Positions 55,201-64,000 of a DNA stretch of 64,000 bases are shown here, in pieces. Position 1 is the stretch's first letter, and each line of letters starts with the position of its first letter. The stretch comes from Sarcocystis neurona (taxonomy: Eukaryota; Apicomplexa; Conoidasida; Eucoccidiorida; Sarcocystidae), in NCBI GenBank assembly GCA_000727475.1, contig KL647335.1, forward strand, positions 97,829 through 161,828, read 5' to 3'. Under the pieces are notes generated by a model. It worked only from the letters and a program-made list of their open reading frames with translations. It did no database searches and was not told the origin of the DNA. The translations under genes were made by a program, and so were the position numbers.

Positions 55201-58200
55201 CTCAAATTGCAGCTCATATAACATTTCCACACATTTTTATACATTCAAACACAGAGAGAGACACGCGCACGTATAGATGAGGTCCTCTTAATGGATACGT
55301 ACACACAGACAACTCCTCATGCTTACATATAGCCACAGACATATACACATACATATATATATATATATATGTTTATAGGTATACAAAACGAGAAGTACTC
55401 ACATTTGCCTATACTCGCAAAAACACATACATGTATATATATGTATATGCCTACCACTGTCTGTATATACAAACACAGAGAAGTACTCATGTTGAGACAT
55501 TCTCACAGGTACATACATACGTATATATATATATGTCCTTGTTTATATATATTTACACACAGACATACTCATGATTACATATACATACAACTACACACAC
55601 ACATATATATATATATATATGTATGGATCTACCTGTTTATAGATGTATACGTGTACAAACAGGTGGATCCATACACTTACGTCTACACACACAGACGCAA
55701 TAACATATATATATATATAAATATGGGGAATCTTGACGCGTGTAAATGTAGAGGTAGAGACTGACTGATGTAGTTGTGTTTATACAGAAGCGCTTGTAGG
55801 AACAGAGAAGCAGAGGTGCTTCCCTCGTTCGGTACAGGCCTCCCCTGCGAGAGAGGGGAAAGTTTTCTCTACCAGTGGAGTAGCGTCAAATGGCAAACGT
55901 TTTTCGTTTCTTCTCTTCTTCTTCTCCTCTGGAACTCTTCTCCTCTCCTTTTCTTCGTCTTCTGTCCTACTCTCTGCGTCGCGTGGGTGCTCTTCCTGTC
56001 CTCGTGTCACCTCCGGTCACTTTCTCTGCTTCGAAACACAACCTATCTACATTTCCCTACACATGTGTACTCACACGTATATACTCGACAGCTACATATA
56101 CGTGTTTATATGTATTTGGTGTTCATACATATGTAAGAAGAGCGCACCTATGCATGTGCAGTTCTGTCGAAAGTTCTTCCCAACAGATATATGTATATGT
56201 GTCTCTTTGTAGACGTTTACTACTCACATACGTGACGGGAGAAGCAGAAGTTATCCTCCTTGTGCTTACACACACACACACACATATGTCTACGTCTATA
56301 CTTATATATTCTACCCGCACATATAAGGCAGGGTCCTTAATAATACATTCTACACCTACTCATATGAAGGTATACATATATGGACGTACATGTATGTATT
56401 TGTACATATTTTATATCCATCCACATACAAGACACTACGGTGAATATTTTCTACATCTATTCACCCATATATATATATGTATATGTCACACATATAACTT
56501 ATCTCTGTGTACGTATACATCCACACATATACATATATAAATATATGTAAATCCAGGTAGATCTACTATTAACATACTGGAGACTACCCTTCATATTTTG
56601 TACATCTATTCACACACACATATATATATGTGAGACGTACAAGATTGTATTTGTCTCTGTTTACGTATCCTTCCACACACAAAATACATATATATGTGTA
56701 TATCCATGTAGATCTACTACTTACACATACGACGGTGCACTTTAATATCCATACAATTACATATATATATGTTGTGTATATCTGTTGTCCACACAAAGAT
56801 AAGACAATAGCTAACGTCTTCTATATTTATACATATATATATATATATGTACTCTTCTTACTTATGAGTGTAGTGGCACTTGCTCTACGTGTATGTGAAT
56901 ATATACGCCTACACATATATCTCTCTGCAATATATATACATATATATGTACGGCAATACGACGCGTACGAGGGTAGTTCCTACATTATATGTGCGTATAT
57001 ATCTGTGTCTCTGGATTACTTACACATATAAAATATACTCACATATATGTTTACATATACTTCTACATGCTCATCAATATGTATATATCTGTGTATCGCG
57101 GATTTTGCATGCGTTTGTCGCCGCGGCCCACGATTCTGTTTCTCTGGAGGTGGGGGTGGACGGGGATGGAACTGTCGACGGAGACTGAAATTAACCAACA
57201 CCGGACCACGGAAAAGCATCCACACACATTTGTAGATGTATAAGCTTCAAAGATATACATAAATATATATTTATGTGTGTACGTGAGTATGTGCGTAGGG
57301 GCGCAGGCATGATGGGGAGATGCATGCGTGAGCCTGGCCTTGTTCAAGAAGATCGCGGGGGAGGTCTTACGAGAGAGAGGTCAATTTCAAGGACTTCGCC
57401 GAGTCTTCGAAAACCCTTCGGGAAAGAAAAAGGCAGAAATGTCGCAAAAAAGATAAAAAAGTTGAAGTTCACTTCCCTGGAAGATCTACGACACACACAT
57501 CGACTCAAGGCCCCAACAGAAGCAGATTCACGCACTCCTCTCTCTCCCCCTCTGTGGGGATTTCTTTGCATGCTCATATATATGCAGCTCGATTTCTGTA
57601 TATTTCAATATATGTACGTATAACAGAGAGAAAGAGCGAGTCCCTTCCTTGTTACTCTCGATCTCTGTGTATATTCATATATATGTATATACAGGTAGGG
57701 AGATACATAGATAGCTCGATTTCTGTGTGTGTATATATATATATATAGGTAGAAAGAGAGTTCCCTTCCTCTTGATCGCGGTGTCTGTGTACACACTTGT
57801 ATATATGCACACACGCATATATATGCGGAGAGATATGTTGACTTCTGTACATATATATGCATGTACATATATGTATATATATATGTTCCCGTCTTTCTCT
57901 CTCTCCACTTCTCTGTATGTGCATACATACATTTATACACAGATAGATCGGATTCTGTATATATATTTATACATATATACATAGAGAGAGAGAGAGGGAC
58001 AGGAAAGAGTTCCGTCTCTCTAGCTTTGTTGACCTCTGTGCATATACATATATATATATATATGTGTACATATACACAGATAGATACCACGATTTATATA
58101 TATATATATATATATATTTATATGCATATGTCCCCTCTCTCTTTTTCTCGATCTCTGTGTATACAGCTGTATATTTATATTTAGGTAGACATATGTAAAT

Positions 58201-61200
58201 AGTGCGATTTCTCTCTCTCTCTCTGTCTCTCTATATGTATGTACGTATAGATAGATGAACAGGTGTAGGGGTGTACAGATATAGAAATAGAAACATGCAA
58301 AGAAAGAAATATAAAGGGAGAGCGAGAGGTGAATTCCTTCACAGAAAATTGAAGAGGCAGGTTGATAATAGAAACGAGTAAGTGCGTCGGTTGACGGAGA
58401 GACAGAAGAAGAGAAACGGGTAGAGGAATCGATAGATAGACCCATATATAGATAGGCCCATAAGTATATGTATGTGAGAGATTCGCATGCACATGCGTAG
58501 ACATATATAAATGAATAGACGGAGAGATAGACAGAGAGATAACTAGCGAAGTAAGAAAGTAAGGATACGGATGAATATGTGTGTGTGTGTATACGTAGAG
58601 AGAGATACACAGTGATAGGAAGACAGATAGATAGACAGAAATAGAGGTAGACAGACACAAAAAAGGGTACACAGACAGAGAAAATGGCAGATAAATAGAC
58701 AAAGAGACGGAGAGACAAGAAGACAGGTGAGGAGAAGATAGAAAGGCAGACAGACAGATACGCCATAAGGCGAGGAACAGACCGACACATAGAGAGACGG
58801 GGAGACGGATAGATAGGCAGCGAAACTCCGCCGGACAGGCAGACATATATAGAGAGATAGGCAGCTGGAGAGACAGATAGGAAAGCAGACCGGTGGGTGG
58901 GCAGGTGGACGAAGAGAGACACACACCGAAGGGAGGCAAAAAGGAGATAGACAAACATGCATATTTATAGATATATAGGGAGACACAGAGATCGACAATA
59001 ATATCGATGGACAGATAGAGAGACACACGTATTTACATATATATATATATAGGGAGATAGAGAGATCTACAGATAATATGTATGGACCGATAGACACAGA
59101 GAGAGAGAGACAGCTAGAAAGATAGGAAGATAGACGGAGACATGTATACGGATAGAGAGATAGGGAGAGGGACGGAGAAAGGCGTAGATAGACAGATAGG
59201 TGAATATTTACGTGATTGTCTATATATTTGCGGAGAGAAAGAGAGAGACAGAGAGAGAAACAGAGAAGCAGAAGAGTACATAAAAATAGCACAAGCCATC
59301 GACAAATAGATCCACAGATTTACTGACTCATAAAAGGAGAAGAAAGAAACGAGCGAATATCTACACGCCGATGCAAAGGCGGGTCAAGAAGATTCCTACG
59401 TAGATCTCTCAACTCCACCTCTCTACTCATGCGGATGGATGTATGTACGTGTGCGTGTATGCTTGTACTGCTACACACATATATATATATATATATATAT
59501 CTGCCTGTTTGTCTGTCTTTCTATCTGTATATATGTATAGAAATAGAGAGAGAGAGGGAAAGAGAGAGAAAGAGAGAGAGATCCAACGTGCCTTTCTTTA
59601 TCTCATACACTCATGCTCTCTCTACGTATATATATATATATATATATATGTTTCTCTCACTCTACATATACTTGTAGATACACGTATAGGGAGATAGCCA
59701 GCTAGATAGATAGGTAGATATTAGATATAAATACATGCAAGTGCATGTTTTAACGCATAGGTTTAAGACGTTCTCTCTTTCTCTCTCTTTCACCGAATCG
59801 ATCTATCTATCTACCTATCTATATATATATATATACACATATGCATGCATGTGTGTACATGCGGGACGTGCTGCTGTCTCTCTCTCTATCACTTTACGCA
59901 TATATATATATACATACATGCATTTAACGTGCCGTTATCTGTCTCTCACACTCGTGCTCTCTCTATGTATATATATATCTGTTTCCCTCTCTCTGCATAT
60001 ATATATATATAGTTTCACATATATGTATAACTTCCTCTCGCTCACTCCCTCTACATACATATATATATATATATATATATGTACATAAAAGACATGTTGT
60101 TATCTGCTTCTCTTCCCCTTTCTCTCTCTTACATTCTCTACATATACACATATGTGAAACATGCATCTGTCTATACCACTCTCTTGTTCTGTGACTCTCC
60201 CTTACTCATAATCTCTCTACATACACACATATATATACGTGTATATACAGATAGGTTGATAGAGATATGTTCTGACATATACATTCATAACTAGTCTTTT
60301 CTTCTCTTTTCTTTCCCTCTCTCTCTGTATATATATATATATATATATATATGTATGCATAAAGCATGCTGTTGCCCCTACTCATATATATATCTCTCTC
60401 TGTGTACATATATATATATATATATATTTATCAGGACATGGAGTTTTACGGAGAAGCAGAGACACACAAAAAGGGAAGTTTGCCTCTTTTTCTCTTCAAC
60501 TCCGTTTCTCGCTCGCTCGCTCTCTCGCCTTCCTTCAAAGAAGCAGCAGGCGTCAACAACGCAATCCTCTGAAAAAGTAGTCACACAGTTGTCTCCCTTC
60601 GGCTCTCTTTCTGCAACTCTTCCTACTTTTCCACATGTATATAAATATGTGTATATATATATATATATGTATACACATATGTATATGTAAGCATGTGTGT
60701 ATGTGTATACACGTCTATCTATCTATCTATGGATATATATATATACACATATATAGGCACCTGTATACCTACATACCTAGGCACACATATACATACATGT
60801 GTATGTATGTATGTACGTATGTCTTTATGTATATATATATATATATACACGACTGTGAAAGGACTCCATATGGTAATAGTTCAGTACATATATATATATA
60901 TACCTACATAGATGCCTACACGTATATATATGCTTGTGTATATTTATATATATATATATATGTACGGACTCCGTATAGTAGTACTTCAATATATATATAT
61001 ATATATATATGTATATGTACCTGTATCCCTATATATATATATGAATATGTCCACCTCGAATGTATAAATATGGATATATAGTCAAATGATATGCGTCTAT
61101 TATTCGTACATATCTGCAGGATCGAATGGGATTGCACGTTGGGGCAGACGTACAATAGGAAGTGGTCGGGTTGCGTTGCTGCTGCAGCCCTGCAGCAAAG

Positions 61201-63691
61201 AGGTGACTGTACGTCTCCACATATCTGCCTATTATAGATGTATACACACACATATACAGAGATCCACGAATATAGAGAAACGTAACAGATGAGAATATAG
61301 ACAGAATAGCTTAAAAGATATAAACAAACACACACAGACACACACACACACACACATGTATACAGATATATATACAGATATATGTACACACATATATACA
61401 CACATATATACAGATATGTATACATATATATACATACATGTATACATTCATATATACATACATATATACTTTCATGTATACATACATATATACATTCATG
61501 TATACATACATATATCCATACTTGTATACAGACATGTATACACACATATATACATACATGTATACAGACGTATACACATATGTATACAGGCATGTATACA
61601 GACATGTATATATATTTGTTCGTTTTGTCACTGTCTTCTCTGTGTGTGTGTATGTCTGCGTACAGTATTATAGATAAGTAGGTCGACACGTTATGATAAT
61701 GGAGAAAGACATGGCAACTTGTGTGTCAATGTGAGGGAAGACGGCGGAGAATTTACGGGAGAAACAAAAAGACGCCACGTGCTTCTTCTCCTACAAATTT
61801 GGTCCCCAGAACGTGGCCTCGCATGAAGAGAGGACTGCTGAAAGACCAAAAAAGAGAAGACATCCACGTGCGGGTCGAAGGGGCTCTCTTTTTCGACAAC
61901 TGCTGCACACGTGTGTGTGTGTGTGCGTTGCCCCATGCTGCCCCACGTTGCCCCGTGCATTCGTTTATTTAAGACTCGCGCTTCACCATTTAATCCACGG
62001 CAGCCAAAAAACCCACAAAAAGGAGCAACGAGATGACCCCAGCAGCAGCAGCAGCCACGGTCGTGTACACACGCGGGGAGAGCGGGCCGCAGGCGTCTTC
62101 GCAAGTGCAGGAAAGGACGCGGATAGGGAGGGGCAGAGACATAAAAGCAGAGAGAAAAGGGGGACGGGGGCGGGACAGAGAGGAGAAGCAACGGGAAGCA
62201 CGGGAGAGGCGAAGAAGGTTCAGCGTGTTCTGCATGCGCGTGGGACCGGGTACAGCGCTGCTGCGTCTTCCGGCGCATTTTCTTGGGCAGGGCGACACGA
62301 GAAAGAGAGGAAGGCGGCAGGTGGTGAGCGGGGAGTATTCGCGAGACACGGGGGGATTACTTTGGTCAAGGCCAGGCCGAGCCGCGAAGGGAAGAAGAAG
62401 TTGCTGCTGTCTCGCAGCGCGTACTGTCGCTCCTGCAGTGGCACCAAACAAACCGACGCTCCGCAGCAGCAGCAGCGGGCGGCGCAGCAGCCGGTGGGGG
62501 AGCAGCAGCCCGCGGAAGCAGCAGCCTGCTGAACGACAGCAGGTGATGGCTGCGCACGTCTTCCTCCCCAGGCAGTCGCAGAACGTTTTTCAGAAGCTGC
62601 TGCTGCTGCACAGAGAAACACCTTCGCGTCTTCCTCTCATAGTAGTGAAGAACGACCTCGGACACTGCTGCTGCGGCCTCGTCCGCCACGCACCCAAACA
62701 GCATGTCCACGTACTCAGACACATATACATATATATGTAAATTATCAGTCGCATGCAGTTTCAGATATACACACGTGTATACACACATATATGTAGGTGT
62801 ATATATGTCAATTATTAGTCGCATGCATATTCAGATATACAAATGTATATATACACGTATCTCTATAGAAAGAGAGAGAGGGTGGTAAATGTATGTACAG
62901 CATGATACAGTGAGAGAAAAGTGCCTACATTCTCAAATACATTTATTTATACTATACATTAAAGCAGACGTCCGTACATATGTATACATATATGAAGATA
63001 TATATATATATGTATATAAGTAGATAGATGGATGGGTAGATAGACGCACATATATATATACATATATGTGAGTATATAGATGTAGAGATACGCAGAAAAT
63101 AAACATACTCACACGCACGTATATGTATGTATGTATATGTTTTAGCGTAAGCAAAGACACTGCTTCAAATACTCCCATATATATATATATATATATATAT
63201 AAGCATGTGGAGATACGCAAAAACTATACGCATTTGTGTATACGTGTATACACACATATATATATACATAGTCCTTCCTAGGTAGTAATGGAGGAAGTGT
63301 TCCACAGTTATCATGCAATGTATGTGTGTCCACAGCTACACTCATAAAGAGGTTTCTCATACCTACATCTATAAATGGTCTGATAAATTGATATATATGT
63401 ATATACATACATGCATGCCTACGCTCTCTTGCAGTCTGCCCACATATACATCATATATATATATATATATATGCACACATGAATGTATGTTCGTGTATGT
63501 TCTTCATTTACTGTATGTGTATACTTTATATATATGTATATATACATCTCTGCATATATAAGTATATATACGTATATGTAGAGATATATATATGTTCCTG
63601 TAGGTTTAGATATACGTGTATATTTATTTCTTCTCCTCACTTGTATCGTTTTGATGTGCTCGTGCATGGTAGCGTCCGTCCCGATTCCGTG
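52016..63691 (-). CDS. TOP3: DNA topoisomerase III (type IA), C-terminal part of the core; gene-level model, partial
   Basis: Five minus-strand exons, at 63691-63641, 62432-62361, 57415-57371, 53670-53608 and 52210-52016, join in phase 0 into one 142-residue stretch that follows topoisomerase III proteins colinearly: the GIGTDAT helix, an F-P-x-x-L-G segment, an acidic/hydrophobic linker, P-E-L-R-A-x-M-E, a VLRSQL-type helix, and a CxxC. Type IA topoisomerases of this kind relax and decatenate DNA by single-strand passage in the nucleus, usually with a RecQ helicase. GIGTDAT places it nearer Top3/TOP3A than TOP3B. The TOPRIM domain and catalytic Tyr lie upstream, beyond the right edge. Introns are 1,208, 4,945, 3,700 and 1,397 bases of microsatellite (the last containing an N gap). 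The second half of the zinc ribbon was not placed with confidence. Confidence 0.88.
52752..53200. other. Assembly gap (N at 52809-53169) flanked by identical sequence
   Basis: The bases just left of the gap (from 52752) and just right of it (from 53170) start with the same 29-base string, gtgtatatgtatcgctctc and on, followed in both cases by a TA run. This suggests either a tandem duplication across the gap or overlapping contig ends placed side by side. It lies inside the topoisomerase III intron 53607-52211. Confidence 0.9.
53608..53670 (-). CDS. TOP3: Topoisomerase III exon with the PELRA helix
   Basis: PELRAKMEAEVALVAAGRKT-K (63 bases) lies between acceptor CTTCTGCTGCTGCAG and donor ACGAAG / GTGCGT. 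It fits the family segment P-x-L-R-A-x-x-E-x-x-x-x-x-I-x-x-G-x-x-x-K closely. Both ends are phase 0. Confidence 0.87.
54640..55130 (+). repeat. Polypyrimidine array of CTGTCTCCC-type units
   Basis: About 480 bases of plus strand are C/T-rich words built from ctgtctc, ctgtctccc, cgtctccc and close variants, with few purines apart from the G of each unit. The minus (topoisomerase III sense) strand is the GGGAGACAG-type purine strand. It sits in the intron between the 57371 and 53670 exons. Confidence 0.85.
55200..57370. repeat. TA/TACA microsatellites with exon-like patches inside a topoisomerase III intron
   Basis: TA runs at 55340-55375, 55520-55540, 55600-55625, 55705-55725, 56470-56490, 56760-56775 and 56830-56855. 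Two minus-strand patches follow strong acceptors: one starting at 55844 (CCCTCTCTCGCAG) and one at 57184 (TTAATTTCAG). Neither extends the topoisomerase III alignment, so they are not called as exons of it. Confidence 0.55.
57371..57415 (-). CDS. TOP3: Topoisomerase III 45-bp micro-exon
   Basis: GFRRLGEVLEIDLSL lies between acceptor TTTTTCTTTCCCGAAG and donor CTCTCTC / GTAAGA. It supplies the G-[YF]-x-x-[ML]-G-x-x-[LM]-x-x-L/P linker that joins the LGLAL end of the previous exon to the PELRA start of the next, so its placement is supported on both sides. Both ends are phase 0. It is the least certain of the five by sequence alone. Confidence 0.75.
57600..58230. repeat. TA and GA/CT microsatellites, topoisomerase III intron
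   Basis: TA and TATG runs at 57670-57690, 57730-57750, 57880-57890, 58045-58065 and 58095-58120, plus agagagag patches. No exon-like piece was recognised. Confidence 0.7.
58230..59300 (+). repeat. GATA/GACA purine-rich block, about 1 kb
   Basis: The plus strand is a continuous mix of agatagatagac, gacagacagat and gagagac words. The minus strand, sense for topoisomerase III, is the TCTA/CTGT pyrimidine strand. The long Leu/Ser/Tyr frames on the minus strand (up to 312 codons) are read from the repeat and are not counted as genes. Confidence 0.8.
59300..61720. repeat. Mixed TA, TACA and CTCT microsatellites, topoisomerase III intron
   Basis: TA runs at 59480-59500, 59628-59650, 60060-60080, 60328-60352, 60408-60428, 60945-60960 and 60990-61010; a regular acatacatgtatacattcatat-type array at 61330-61620. 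Exon-like minus patches occur after acceptors at 60568 (GACTACTTTTTCAG) and 61189 (CTTTGCTGCAG), but they do not fit the topoisomerase alignment. Confidence 0.6.
61720..62360. other. Unique GC-richer intron part, topoisomerase III
   Basis: The stretch between the TA block and the exon at 62432-62361 is unique, CAG-poor except at 62040-62055, and open in a long plus-strand frame (61813-62532, Arg/Glu/Lys-rich). No family was recognised in that frame, and the minus strand here is the start of the 4.9-kb topoisomerase III intron. Confidence 0.45.
62361..62432 (-). CDS. TOP3: Topoisomerase III exon with the FFFPSRLG segment
   Basis: A 72-base exon starts ERQYALRD, continues SSNFFFPSRLGLALTK, and lies between acceptor GGTGCCACTGCAG and donor ACCAAA / GTAATC. 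It matches the family segment that follows GIGTDAT: a basic residue and tyrosine, a variable loop, then F-x-P-x-x-L-G. The conserved Thr of F-x-P-T is Ser here. Both ends are phase 0. Confidence 0.85.
62720..63640. repeat. TA/TATG microsatellites, topoisomerase III intron
   Basis: TA and TATG runs at 62725-62740, 62985-63015, 63045-63065, 63178-63200, 63455-63475 and 63530-63600 make up most of the 1.2-kb intron between the GIGTDAT exon and the FFFPSRLG exon. Nothing else is seen. Confidence 0.75.
63641..63691 (-). CDS. TOP3: Topoisomerase III exon carrying the GIGTDAT motif
   Basis: A 51-base exon reading HGIGTDATMHEHIKTIQ lies between acceptor CCTTTTTCTTCAAG and donor CGATACAA / GTGAGG. 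GIGTDAT followed by a helix with x-E-H-I-x-T-I is diagnostic for topoisomerase III. Both exon ends are phase 0. The preceding exon lies outside the window or in the unrecognised sequence between 63700 and 64000. Confidence 0.88.
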
Positions 63692-64000
63692 CTTGAAGAA
63701 AAAGGAAAAGTACAAACAGACGTGCACACAAACTGCATCTGGGCAAGCAAAAGGATTGGTGCGTGAAAGAGAGGAAGACAGAAAGAAGGAGAAAGATAGA
63801 GAATGTTATCTAAACGCATGCAGTGACATATATATATAAATGTGTACGCACACTGTTGCAGTGTCTGTAGTTGTACGTATATTGATATACGCGTATATAT
63901 ATATATATATATATATGTAGAGAGAGAGAGACGGAGGAACAGAGAGAGAGAGAGAGAAGAAAGGACTAACGTAACGACATGCAGTGGCATACATATATAT
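63692..64000. other. Right edge, no gene recognised
   Basis: Immediately upstream of the GIGTDAT exon on the minus strand is a pyrimidine tract and acceptor, then TA run 63895-63918 and a GAGA run 63920-63960. The next topoisomerase III exon toward the N-terminus is not visible before the window ends. Confidence 0.5.

Noticed and set aside
54257..55280. Plus frames of Pro/Ser/Leu/Val and the minus Arg/Glu/Asp/Gly frame over the CTGTCTCCC array
   Set aside because: All six frames are shaped by the short repeat. The minus patch at about 54440-54610 (PAVGQLVVQLFCRG) is unique but does not fit the topoisomerase alignment.
58020..59292. Minus-strand frames of 249-312 codons rich in Leu, Ser, Tyr
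   Set aside because: They read the TCTA/CTGT strand of a GATA/GACA block; no unique protein-like segment is present.
62558..62713. Helical piece YVDMLFGCVADEAAAAV...NVLRLPGEED as a karyopherin or exportin-T exon
   Set aside because: It looks protein-like, but it lies between two exons that join directly in the topoisomerase III alignment, so it is best treated as intronic open sequence or an alternative exon.
1..64000. tRNA, rRNA, CRISPR arrays and telomeric TTTAGGG repeats
   Set aside because: I scanned for B-box-like GTTCGA contexts, rRNA words, regularly spaced repeats with unique spacers and telomere heptamers and found none convincing. A covariance-model search would be needed to exclude a diverged tRNA.

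Overview
The window reads as nuclear DNA of a coccidian apicomplexan, most likely an Eimeria species. The evidence is the saturation of the left half with CAG/CTG triplet runs (Ala, Gln and Ser homopolymers on the coding strand, the hallmark of Eimeria repeat-rich segments), a right half full of TA, TATG, GATA and TCTA microsatellites, intron-split eukaryotic genes, and the absence of any bacterial gene organisation. Two runs of N (12973-13487 and 52809-53169) are assembly gaps. No rRNA, tRNA, CRISPR array or intact transposon was recognised.

Layout. 1-3,640: alternating CAG-rich and TA-rich sequence with no gene I can support. 3,666-about 17,850, minus strand: one very large alpha/beta-hydrolase gene whose core motifs are far apart. 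The oxyanion-side segment is near 16.95 kb, the Tyr-Pro-Gly-Tyr-Gly loop near 13.97 kb, the GYSLG nucleophile at 13.83 kb, the APFTS segment near 7.7 kb, the HGDED acid at 7.51 kb and the Cys-His-Asn histidine at 3.74 kb, with Gln/Ser/Ala/Arg-rich insertions of hundreds of residues between them. 17,850-18,750: TA-rich spacer. 19,354-28,395 (possibly to about 29.5 kb), minus strand: a second giant reading frame of about 3,000 codons with the same homopolymers, function not recognised. 29,500-30,220: short CAG-rich stretch.

30,220-38,100 is a sharply different island: balanced base composition, almost no triplet or TA repeats, and no reading frame longer than about 250 codons. 38,100-64,000 looks at first like microsatellite desert, but five short minus-strand exons, all flanked by good splice signals and all in phase 0, spell a colinear piece of DNA topoisomerase III: the GIGTDAT motif, the FFFPSRLG segment, the PELRA helix and a first CxxC of the C-terminal zinc ribbon. 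Introns of 1.2 to 4.9 kb made of simple repeats separate them. The N-terminal TOPRIM domain and active-site tyrosine lie beyond the right edge; further zinc-ribbon exons may lie at 40-42.5 kb.

The three supportable genes are all on the minus strand. Nothing shows that they act in one pathway: one is a probable membrane or cytosolic serine hydrolase, one is unknown, one is a type IA topoisomerase. The main biology is architectural: core domains interrupted by homopolymer insertions on the left, and core domains interrupted by microsatellite introns on the right.
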